From assembly GCA_021014325.1 (NCBI GenBank), contig CM037467.1, positions 6,076,001 through 6,140,000 on the forward strand: 64,000 bases of DNA. The letters run 5' to 3'. The notes under the pieces were generated by a model that saw only the letters and a list, made by a program, of their open reading frames with translations, was not told the origin of the DNA and did no database searches. Shown here piece by piece: positions 24,166 through 35,800 of this stretch. Source of the stretch: Plazaster borealis (taxonomy: Eukaryota > Echinodermata > Asteroidea > Forcipulatida > Labidiasteridae). Every line of letters begins with the position of its first letter. Within the stretch, counting starts at the first letter, position 1. A program made the position numbers and the translations under genes.

Positions 24166-27100
24166 AGTGATGTCATCTAATAAGGGTCTTTGCTCATAAC
24201 ACCATTATCAACAATTGGGTCAGTTTTGCCTCTGAAGCAAATCTAGTGTTTGGAGTGCTCTCTTATTCAAGGAAACACTTAAGTTTTCATTTTCACTAAA
24301 CCACAGTTAGAAACAAGAACACTGTTAAACCAATTGTAGTTACCTTTGTTTTGACAGTGATCATGGCATAGATCACTTGTATGAATAAAGGCTACATATT
24401 TGTTTGACAAGTTATTCCATGTTGTCAACTACCATTGGAGAAAATGGAACTTAACATCTAACAAAATCACAAACAAACCCAATTAAGGTTTTTCTGTTTC
24501 TGCAGAAACAATGCAAAAGACTAATTTTAAAACTTTCAGATGTTGTTTTCTGTATATATCTCTTATTCTTATAAAACATGCATCTACAAACAATCATCAG
24601 TTGACTAGTATAACCTTGGAAACAAGTGAGTTAAAGTGATCAAATATTTGCATATTACAAAGTTGTATCTTATCGCAATGCAATTAAGAAAGCATTGAAA
24701 TAAAGATGTTACTCTGATATCACTAAATTCTCAAAATATATTTCATGTTAGACTTCAAAAAAAATTATGCAAAAAAGGGCTCATCGAAAGTTAGTTGTAG
24801 ACGGGTTCATTTCAGAGAAACCAATCCATGAAAATTAGTTTGTTTTATCTTTTTATTTTTGTGTAAACAAAAATATTGTATTCAAACAAATTATATTTCA
24901 CCATTTACTCGTAATGCCATGTTATCACAGCTCTCAAAATATTGAACTGTAGAGAAAGAAACTGAAAGAGTTTGAACTTATGGGACCTTTTTCCAGTTTA
25001 TTGCAAACATGCAGCAATGCATGTAGAGATAGCACTAGCCTACCACATTGACTGGCCATGCCTATTATAACCACATTGGAGTTTTGCCACAAATGATGTG
25101 CACATTGTTCATAATTGCGAAAAGAACATTTTTTCGATGTGGCCATAATGTTATCCAACTCGAAACAAGCAGATCAAAACTATGCAATTTGGGGCATTGA
25201 TAAGAAAATAATAATAATAAATTAAAAATAATAACCATTTTTATATAGTGAATTTATCTGTCAAGTCCTTGTCCTGTAATGAAATATAACAAAATGAAAA
25301 GAGTAGGAAATCAAAAACTACATAACAATTTTTGGGTGGACACATTTTTCTAGCCAATTAGTTACTCTCAAACTTTACTTTGGATGCATTTCAGAATCTG
25401 TACTCTAAAATCTGTACTTACTCATTTTGGCATCTAATGCATCAAAGAGTAGAGGTGTTTTGGATTTACGTTTATACTACTGCAGTAATAGGGCCACTTG
25501 GCCACACACAGGTCTTGCAGCTCAGAACTTTCGCTGTACCAAAAATGTTTTCTCACATTTTTGTATTCATCCTTGCCAAACTTTTAGGACGAGGGTTTGG
25601 ACTTAAAAAGCTGAAATGAAGTAAATCTCGAAAATAATGTTTGGAAAAACACTAGCCCACTGGATTGTTATGTTTTAGGTTACTGGCCAATGCTAAAAGG
25701 ACTGGATTCAGGCCTGTGGTTTAATGGTAGATACCTCAAAACAGTGCTAGTTAATCCCCTCTCAATAAGAACAATGAATGACATGTTTTGCAGCCTCAAA
25801 TTTCTCTCTCATCCTTTCTCTGTTTGTTTTTTTAGCCAAGAATGCTTAGAGGATGTGTGGCATTTGAAGCTCTGCATTTTTATGACAACACATTCACATT
25901 CACAGTTGAGCTGAAGGTTTGTCTGTTCAGGTTGGGCCACAATTTATCAGAAGACAAGTCACAATTCTCATCTAAGGACCACTGATTTGTAGAATTCAAG
26001 GTTGAATTCATGTTATTCATGTAGGTTTTCTCTATAAGATAATGAATATGTTCTTAATCAGTTGTCTCGATATGGTGTACATACCTTTGAAAACATAATG
26101 TTGCGTCAAGTTGACAGATCCCAGCAGAACTTACAGTAGTCAAGAAATCATTCAGACTAATTCAAGGAGAGTGGCCTGAGTATCTATTGAAGACTTTGAG
26201 ATACTTGGTTGCAATATACATGCATTATGGAATGTAACTGGTAATATCTCTAGTGTTGTTTGTAGTTATGAGCAAGAGTACATTCAAGATCAATCCATTC
26301 CTCCTGTTAAGTCTGCTTCTTCTAAGTATATCCCATTGGTCATGTTGGTAGAACAAGGAAAATAACAGATTTCATTGTACAATGTATGTACATTGATCAA
26401 AGCATTTTATGATGTGAGAATTATTGTGAGATAGTCTACACTTTATAACACAATCCAATAGGACTGTGTGTACAGAGTTTTGCTTGTCTGTGTGTACTTA
26501 TGACACTTAGTGCTAGAAATTGTTTGGGGGGAGGGGGGTTGTGTGCGTTTGTTTTGTTTGGTCTGGGTTTTGGGGTGGTTTGGGGCACAAGCTGCTGCAA
26601 ATTTTGTTGAACCCTTGATTATTTTTGCATGAAATTGAGTTGACTAAATATTACTCATTATGGTTACATCAGCTTTTAACTTTTGGTTACTCAACCTGCA
26701 GTTAGCACAATGCCCACAATCTAGCGTCAATGTCTGTTGCTGCTTTGTTTAAAGATGTTTAGTATTTTATTTGACATTATATATGGTTTGAATGAGTTTT
26801 TCCAAACAAAAACAACCATCATTGTATTCAATGTATATATAATTTTGTGCTTTTTTATTCAACTGTATAATGTAACTAGTTCCAAGTTTACTAAAACTGA
26901 GAAATATTTGTATGTTGGTGTGCATGATTTTTTATTATTTTTTTTATATATTTTTTTTTTGGGGGGGGGGGCATTCCTGATTTGCGCTAATGTGTAATTA
27001 GTTAAGTTCTCATTTGCTTTTTGTTGATTTATGTTTTTGATAAAACCAAATGATCAGATTCCAAGTACAGTGCAGATACTTTCTATCACTGTTCTACATA

Positions 27101-28979
27101 CATCACTCAACTTCTTAATTGGAGAGAAATCTTGCAACATAAAAGTAGTACAAGTGTATACAATGAAATATGAGGCAAGATGTGTTCTTTAATTTAGGCA
27201 TGCTTTGGGCGAAACAAAATTCACCACAAAAAGACAAAACTTTAATACCAAAGAAATCAAATTTTTGTTTTTCTTTCTTCAATTTATTTCACTGGACCAA
27301 TTGTAAAAAATGTATTTTTTTAAATGTTTTCAGGAGACATTTTGAGTGATGTGTACAATTCAGTTTGAATTTAGTTTGTATCTGAGAAAGAAATGAGTAG
27401 AAGTTGGACTGATAGACATCATTGTTATTTGAGACCAATGGAAAATGTCCCTTGCATTCAAGTGCAACTTAACATGATTATTAGCAGAAGAGAGATTATA
27501 CACAAAATGAATACTAAGAACAACTACACAGGAAGGGAAACACCAATTGCTAAGTGTACTTGTAAAGATATGAATGTAACGGACGATCAAACAGACATGA
27601 AAAGGAACAGCCCTTAATATGAGCAGGGTTTGACCAATCAGGACATCATCAAGACCAGTTGGTTTAACTGGATTGATAGTTTTAACAGGCTTTAATAGTC
27701 TGATTTCGTCAAGACCACCCTTTTAATCGGTTGTTTTAAAATAAATGTTTTTTGAGAATTCTCTTTTAATTTGATGCGTTTATTGTATCTTCTGAATGTT
27801 TATTTCAGTATTCGGAATTCTCAAGTTACAGATGTTGTATGACTTAAGGGTTTGGCAAGAGTTAAGAAGAGAATCAAGCGTTCATTTACAAATTCGTTAA
27901 AAAGATATGACATGTGCTTGATGCTTTGTAGTTAATGGATACATGAAAGGTACATGTACATGTACTTCATACACAGTCTTTTAAAAATGTATTGTGTTAC
28001 ATTGTCTGATTGATATAACACATTCACATACATCTTCCCTTCAAAGTAAACCCAGGGTAATAATGCAGATGAGATGGTATGACTTTGGATGCATTTGTCT
28101 GCGTTGTATATTATATATAATGTGAATGAACCAACAGACTGTGTGACATTACAAGCAGTTTTATCAAGTGAAGGACATTCTTCATCTTTCCGGAAAGATT
28201 CACCAGAGAATGCAATGAAATTCATGTCAAGAATGAACCATGGATAATTGGACATAATGATAATTATAAAAGGCTTTGTGTGTGCGTGTGTGTGTTAAGT
28301 GATTTTGTTAATACAAATAACACGACGGTTGCTTTGTTTATTCATTGATAAACATGTGCATTAGTGGTTGATATTGTGACATTGCTACTTTAAAAAAACC
28401 TTTCTTTGTAACAAATGTAGCAAGGGTTGAATTTTATTGTGCTATGAAGCATTTTTATTTCAAGTTCAATTTTTAAATGCCACATAAGACACTAGTCCTA
28501 TTTTGGCCACTTAGTTTGAAAGTATGGTAGCTGTAATAGAACTAGAATGCCAGAGTATAATTCTTTGGTTGAAAAACAAGTTTGGAAAAAAACTGTACTT
28601 ATATATCTTGAAGCAAAGGAAATAAATGACTGAATTGATCTGTATGACGTCTTTGTGTATGTGCAAGATATTTGTCTTCATGTGCAGTTATGTAATGAAA
28701 CCCAATAACATACATTGTGTCATTGCTGGTTCGGTTTTTTGAAAGTCCTCTGATAGATCCAGTTGGGGTTCTCTAGAATAATGTGAGCATTATAACATAA
28801 CTTGCTTTCATTTCCAGAAAATGCATGGAATTTATTCACACATCAACGCAGTTATTAACTCGCCACTGGGCAAGCAGTTAATCTACCAATTGTAGGTTGC
28901 ATGGTTCGTGGGGTTGAAGTACCCGAGTTGCCTGTGCATTTTTTCCTCCATTGTTCTTCTCAAATACAATTGATATTCT

Positions 28980-29185
28980 ATTTGGTTTTTACCTGTACAC
29001 CGATGTGTGTAAAGCACTGTATACTCCATACTTTCCCCGAGTCCTGTGAAAAAAATCACAGGCATATTACTCGGGTGGGATTCGAACCCACGACCTTTGC
29101 CATTCTAGAGCAGATGTCTTACCAACTAGACCACCGAGATTGCCTGGTAGCTAGAGGCAGTTCGAATCCTATATTTTAGCAGCGG
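28980..29185 (-). mobile_element. tRNA-derived SINE family Y, copy 1
   Basis: The minus-strand tRNA-like head at about 29068-29142 has an A-box-like GGTCTAGTTGG and an exact B box (GGTTCGAATCC). A body follows, with an ATCACAGG hairpin and ACACATCGGTGTACAGGTAA. The acceptor pairing is partial and the anticodon arm is irregular, so I call it a SINE rather than a tRNA gene. Confidence 0.65.
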
Positions 29186-29285
29186 GGACCGCGACAATTT
29201 AACATCTATGATATCAATTACATTTTTTGCACTACCCATGGCCAATAACAGGAAGCAAACTGGCTTCTTGTCACTGGGCACAATC

Positions 29286-29451
29286 AGAGGTAAGACATCT
29301 GCTGTAGAAAGTAAGAGTCGTGGGTTTGAGTTGTGAGTTGTGTGGATTTTATTTCTGCAGACCTGAGAAAGCACCAAGTACATGTACATACATGTGTACA
29401 TGTACATACATGTGTACAGTGCTTATCACACATCGGGGTAAAGGTAAAACC
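29286..29451 (+). mobile_element. tRNA-derived SINE family Y, copy 2 (inverted relative to copy 1)
   Basis: Plus-strand words GTAAGACATCTGCT, GTCGTGGGTTTGAG and CAGTGCTTATCACACATCGG repeat copy 1 in the opposite orientation. A TACATG run has expanded inside the body at 29379-29416. The B box is mutated (GGTTTGAGTT). Confidence 0.55.
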
Positions 29452-29689
29452 ACAATTGTATTCAATCTTTAAGTATAATTTTTTCATAATTAAGGATGGA
29501 GCAATACTATGAATGCAAACACAGAGACCACTCTTGATTAATAAACTCCATTTACCAGGAGCTCCAAAATATCCAAAATCAATTATATGAAATCCATACA
29601 AACTGCACTAATGACCTTTAAGAAAAATTTGAGTAGTGCACCATTTAAATTATTTAAATATAAGTAAACAATACAGAAATTGGAAGTGG

Positions 29690-29998
29690 CAAGTCAACAT
29701 GTATAAAGCACTTCATAGGCAGTGTTTCTAAGCGCTCATTATTTTGTTCTACAGGTATGCAGAGCTATGTTTGAATTATAGGACCAATTTATTTACATAG
29801 CACCATGTAACGGTTTACAAGGTGCTGTGGCGCAATCTGCAGCCAACCATATCAGAAATTACCTGGGCAAACCCCTTCTCTTAACGGTAAGTGTACTGGG
29901 TTCTCTTTTACATTACACAACACAGGGGACCTTTACATCCCATCCAGAAACAACAGAGCTTGAGTCCGGTGTGCTTGACCGCTCAGTCACGACACGCC
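29690..29998 (-). mobile_element. tRNA-Leu-type SINE (copy 2, head internally deleted)
   Basis: Matches the reverse complement of the SINE at 62131-62532 from its 3' body (CAGGTATGCAGAGCTATG, TAGCACCATGTAACGGTTTA, GTGCTGTGGCGCAAT) to its 5' tip (TCAGTCACGACACGCC). The B-box region of the head is missing. The 103-kDa-free reading: no protein is encoded; the short open frame across it is a shadow. Confidence 0.65.
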
Positions 29999-31014
29999 AA
30001 TATACATATTGCTAAACAGAAAGCATAATGTATAAATAGTTTACATCAAACCCCTGAGTTTTATAACTTGTATGAAATGTCTAATTATTTAGTAATTGGC
30101 AAAGCATCCATCAGGAAAAATCACACCAACTTGTGCCCCTCGTCTACAACTGTAAGATGAGTTATGTACTACACTAGATAACAGCATCAATCGTTGTAAC
30201 CAAAACAAAATTGCCTAACCACTTACCGCTTGGAATATTGAAATTTTTCCTCGCGCAACTGCAGGATTAATTTTTGGTATTCCAGGTCATTTTTGTTGTT
30301 GAGAATATAATTGTCATCCTGAAACCATGACTTAACCAAGTAAAGACAACAAACATTCTCATAAAATGTACCGGTGTGGCTTTTATTCACCATGAATTGG
30401 CAAACCTTTGCATAAATAAGCCAATAATCGGCCATGACACGCTGGAATCTCGGACTTACATGTACCTCCTATGATGGATACAATGGTGGCAGCATAACAA
30501 TCTCTTGTTATCTGCCCCAGAAAAGGGAGATTTGGAGCAGGAAACCTAGTACCCTTTGTCTCTCTTTGTTACAGGGCAAATGAAGTGTAACACAGTGAGT
30601 GCATGCACTGTGCAGTGTGCACATTACACAATGGAATGTCTAGGCATGTTTATAAGTCTGCCCTGGGCATCCCTAAACATTTGTTTTCAACAGGTTTATC
30701 TCCCCATTCACATGTCCGTAAAAGTTTTACTTGTATACACGTCTTCCGGCGGTAAGTGGTTAAGAAAACATAAAGAGTTAAAATTGGTTATGAACAATAT
30801 CATAAATTGGGCATAGTCTATATGCTTACATGTTAATGTTAGCATCGAGTCAACTTCAAAACTTTATTGAATTAAAGCAATTTTAAAAAGTTCTTCTCTG
30901 TAATATTAATCAACAACAGATTATCTTCAAATAACGTCAGATATTCTTTAAAAATACAATACTAAATCTGTTTGTCATTAATCACTTATTTAATTGAAAT
31001 AATATTTTGGTAAT

Positions 31015-31330
31015 CTGGTGGTTTAGTCGCCGGGGTGTGGGTTCGAGTCCTGGTCAAGGCATTTGTGTCTTTGAGCAAGATGCTATACTATAATTGCTTC
31101 TCTTCACCCAGGGGTATAAATGGGTACCTGCGAGGGTAGAGGTTTATATTGTGTTTGAAAAGGCCTTCTGAGTGCCAAGGCAGCCCGTGCTGTTTACTCA
31201 CCCAGGGAGCTGAGAAAGATTAAAGGAATGTTATTGGCTTAATGATCAGGGCACTAATGTAAAGGGCATTGAAACATTGTTGTAAAATGCACCCTTACTC
31301 GTTAATAATAACAATAAATAATCATCATTA
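31015..31330 (+). mobile_element. Further SINE-like element with B box
   Basis: An exact B box, GGTTCGAGTCC, lies at about 31040. It is followed by GTGTCTTTGAGCAAGATGCT, which resembles the GTGTCCTTAAGCAAGACACT block of the 62-kb SINE, then a GGGTATAAATGGGTACCTGC body and a TAATAATAACAATAAATAAT tail. The A box is decayed. Confidence 0.6.
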
Positions 31331-31990
31331 ACAAAGAAACCATACGCAGAGCCCAACCATTGTTCATATTACTTCAACAGTAAATTCTGACATCATAAAT
31401 TGTAATCAGGGTGTAGCAGTTATTTGCTTTACTTGCCTAATCTCTTATTTTGAGTTAAACTCTCATAATAATAAAAAATACTTTCAGCATCAAATTGTAT
31501 TAAATATTCACATCCCTTTTGTTATAATTTCTCAATATTTTTTTAAATTTATAATATTATAATTTATTATTCTTTCAAGACTATTTTACATATGAAATGA
31601 GAGACTTACATACATGGTTTATATGTGGACGTTTTACCTTGGGATGTACTGGAATACTCTAGTAATATCAAAGTAGTATTGAATCAATTGAGCATGGTCT
31701 GTTCCTACAACCATGAAGTACAAATCAAGTTCTAAACAATACATGACAAACCTAAACATTATCATTGTTAAACTCAATAGTATGAGATTATAAACATATT
31801 ATTCATGTCATTCATCTTGACAAGTATTTGTTTGTGTTAACATCACATTGTTTATTGCATAATGAAATGACATGTACTTCCCTCCACACAAATCACAGAG
31901 ATTCATCTTAAGATGATTTGTCAATATTGCCACACACTTTGCTTTGTAATGAAGATTGATACATATGTGAGCTCAGCCCCAGGAATAACA

Positions 31991-32478
31991 CAGTGTGCAG
32001 AGTACACTACATCTGTATCTTGTCAATGAGGCAGGACCAGTTAGCCTCATAAATTCAACACAGTGTACAGAATACACTACATCTGTATCTTGTCAATGAG
32101 GCAGGACCAGTTAGCTCATAAATTCAACACAGTGTACAGAGTACACTACATCTATATCTTGTCAATGAGGCAGGACCAGTTAGCCTCATAAATTCAATAC
32201 AGTGTGCAGAGTACACTACATCTGTATCTTGTCAATGAGGCAGGACCAGTTAGCCTCATAAATTCAATACAGTGTGCAGAGTACACTACATCTGTATCTT
32301 GTCAATGAGGCAGGACCAGTTAGCCTCATAAATTCAACACAGTGTGCAGAGTACACTACATCTGTATCTTGTCAATGAGGCAGGACCAGTTAGCCTCATA
32401 AGTTCAATACAGTGTACAGAGTACACTACATCTGTATCTTGTCAATGAGGCAGGACCAGTTAGCTCATAAATTCAACA
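31991..32478. repeat. 70-bp minisatellite, 7 units
   Basis: Units start at 31991, 32061, 32130, 32200, 32270, 32340 and 32410. They carry CAGTGTGCAGAGTACACTAC, CTTGTCAATGAGGCAGGACC and AGTTAGCCTCATAAATTCAA. Divergence is only a few bases per unit, so the array is recent or homogenised. It lies 360 bp beyond the VAT1-like stop codon. The first clear minus-strand AATAAA after that stop is at 31851-31856, so the array may be inside the 3' UTR. Confidence 0.9.
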
Positions 32479-32835
32479 TATGCCAATATTGATCCTTGCG
32501 GCTACTGTCTGCCATGCTCTCCATTTTGGAAGACAAATTTCTCGTAAAGATTATGGTAAGTTTGTAAATGTTGCATGGCCTCAAACGTGCTCAACACTGT
32601 ATTTACACCGGGGATCGACTCCCAAAATGGTGCAACCAAGATTATTGTGATGATGATGTCAGGTGGATTGGATCAGTATAATTTCTCTGTGGTCTTGGAA
32701 TCATTGCATTCATTACACTGGTGTCATCAAGTCATTGTAAACGCTGACTGGTGACCAACTTTTGCTTAATCCAATCGGTGGTTTGATGACTATTTGCAGA
32801 CATTGAGATCAGGTACATGTAGATGTATATAAAGC

Positions 32836-35800
32836 CTATCGTTCTGCTGTTGTATTATCCCATGTTAAGATCACTTTACCAACATTCTTGCGCTCTTGTA
32901 TATGTTGCATTGCAGCACCAACCTGATTTATAGAAAAATAATTAGTTGTTATCTTATAGTTCTAAATGTTCTCAATCTTTATTATGAATGTTCTAGAAAA
33001 TAACAGCACAGGGTATGTGAACAAAATGCAAACTTTGGGATAAGTTTAAAACGTTCATCCAAGGCTGGTGCAACAGTTGTCTGTTTTTCACTACCAGCCA
33101 CATTGCCTGTCACACAAACCATAATGAAAGGAACATAGCAGAAGTTGAACCATTCTGGCCATAAACTTGGTCCAAATCCTTATCAAAAAAACATTAATTA
33201 TGTTTTGTTCATAAGAAGCACTAACTGATGAAAGCTTTGTACAAATGTGCATGATGATTCCACAGTCCTGACAATACAATTACATCCACAAGACATTTAT
33301 TAACATCCATATTCAAATCATGGGTGTGTTTGTACTGTGTATCACTGTACATGATAGTAACCATTGACATCAAAGATTGATTGGAATGTTTAAAGTGAAA
33401 AGAATACAAAAAAATATGTTTATGGACCAAGGAAGTAGATTTTCAAACGTTTAGATGTTGATGTGAATGAGTCAATGCTAAATTACTGAATAAGATATCA
33501 ATGGCACAACACATGCAAGCTCATCACTCAGGTTTTCTTTGCTATTTTTCTACTTGCTCTCAACAGAACAATTTTAAAGTAACTTCTTCTGTGGTGAGTC
33601 TCACTGATATCAGCACTGTAACATTATTGGCCCTTTTCTTCATTACAAGCATTTCCTTTTTCGTTTTGTAGACATCTCAAAATTGTTATGTTTCACCAGG
33701 AAACAAGAAACTGCAGAATTGAAAGACCAAACGCAATAAGGTTCAACAACATACAGAAACTTCACATCACAGGAGGTGTATGATGCACCAGACATTGTGC
33801 TACATACCATTGACACAATAATGTATAGCAAGCAACCTTTAAATACCAATAACAACGGTGACTTGGAAAGTGATGAGGAAACAATGAATAGAGAACCATA
33901 AGATGAAACATCAGCCAGTAAACAAAGCCCAGTCCAACAACAGAAAGCACAAGATGATAGAGGATGAAGAGACTTCTTAAGGTAAAAAGTTGGATGGCAC
34001 TGATCCAGAGAAAGCATTGGAAATATACCAAGGTGTGAAACACAAGAATCAGGAGATGAAGAAACATACACAGATATGGCTCAGACCAAGAAAACACTCC
34101 CGATCTGGAAGGCGAATTTGTCCTGTACACCAAAAAAGACAGTCCAGCCAAACTTGTCAGTCCCACCAGCCCCACCCATCTAACCAATCCAGAAAAAACC
34201 ATCAGTCCAGCCAAACTCACCAGCCGAGTGAAACTAGACAGTCCAGCCATTCTGACCCATCCAAACAGGGCACTGAAGTCTAGCCAAACTCAACAGCCGA
34301 GTGAAACTAGACAGTCCAGCCATTCTGACCCATCCATCAGGGCACTGAAGTCTAGCCAAACTCAACAGCCGAGTGAAACTAGCCAGTCCAGCCATTCTGA
34401 CCCATCCATCAGGGCACTGAAGTCTAGCCAAACTCAACAGCCGAGTGAAACTAGACAGTCCAGCCATTCTGACCCATCCATCAGGGCACTGAAGTCTAGC
34501 CAAACTCAACAGCCGAGTGAAACTAGCCAGTCCAGCCATTCTGACCCATCCATCAGGGCACTGAAGTCTAGCCAAACTCAACAGCCGAGTGAAACTAGAC
34601 AGTCCAGCCATTCTGACCCATCCATCAGGGCACTGAAGTCTAGCCAAACTCAACAGCCGAGTGAAACTAGACAGTCCAGCCATTCTGACCCATCCATCAG
34701 GGCACTGAAGTCTAGCCAAACTCAACAGCCGAGTGAAACTAGCCAGTCCAGCCATTCTGACCCATCCAAACAGGGCACTGAAGTCCAGCCAAACTCACCA
34801 GCCGAGTGAAACTAGCCAGTCCAGCCATTCTGACCCATCCATCAGGGCACTGATAGTCTAGCCAAATCAACAGCCGAGTGAAACTAGACAGTCCAGCCAT
34901 TCTGACCCATCCATCAGGGCACTGAAGTCCAGCCAAACTCACCAGCCGAGTGAAACTAGCCAGTCCAGCCATTCTGACCCATCCATCAGGGCACTGATAG
35001 TCTAGCCAAACTCAACAGCCAAGTGAAACTAGGCAGTCCAGCCATTCTGACCCATCCAAACAGGGCACTGAAGTCCAGTCAAATCAACAGCCGAGTGAAA
35101 CTAGACAGTCCAGCCATTCTGACCCATCCAAACAGGGCACTGAAGTCCAGTCAAATCAACAGCCGAGTGAAACTAGCCAGTCCAGCCATTCTGACCCATC
35201 CATCAGGGCACTGAAGTCCAGTCAAATCAACAGCCGAGTGAAACTAGACAGTCCAGCCATTCTGACCCATCCAAACAGGGCACTGAAGTCCAGTCAAATC
35301 AACAGCCGAGTGAAACTAGACAGTCCAGCCATTCTGACCCATCCATCAGGGCACTGAAGTCCAGTCAAATCAACAGCCAAGTGAAACTAGCCAGTCCAGC
35401 CATTCTGACCCATCCATCAGGGCACTGAAGTCCAGTCAAATCAACAGCCAAGTGAAACTAGACAGTCCAGCCATTCTGACCCATCCATCAGGGCATTGAA
35501 GTCTAGCCAAACTCAACAGCCGAGTGAAACTAGCCAGTCCAGCCATTCTGACCCATCCATCAGGGCACTGAAGTCCAGCCAAATCAACAGCCTAGTGAAA
35601 ACTAGCCAGTCCAGCCATTCTGACCCATCCAAACAGGGCACTTTAATTAGTTTAATTTTTAATATTACAATGTTACATAATGCAATGGTATGATCAGTGT
35701 TTTCATTAATGTTTCATAGAAAATTATTGCTATTAACTAATTCAAACAAACAGATAAAGGGGTTTTAAAGCTCCATTCAAAAGAAAGGGAAAAATTATAC

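Larger units (their letters stand above)
24166..31990. other. Intergenic region between the FAM117-like and VAT1-like genes
   Basis: AT-rich sequence with no recognisable exon. It contains a G-rich patch at 26525-26585, a T/G homopolymer run at 26935-26970 and the SINE copies listed separately at 28980-31330. Open frames here are short and match nothing I know. Confidence 0.55.

Noticed and set aside
33643..34250. Minus-strand frames of 142 and 162 codons beside the 72-bp array
   Set aside because: They overlap each other and run into degenerate satellite units. They are Leu/Val/Ser-rich without a domain and lie in a VAT1 intron.
34228..34809. 193-codon open frame on the plus strand and its 173-codon minus partner as genes
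   Set aside because: Both are pure shadows of the 72-bp satellite inside VAT1 intron 6.
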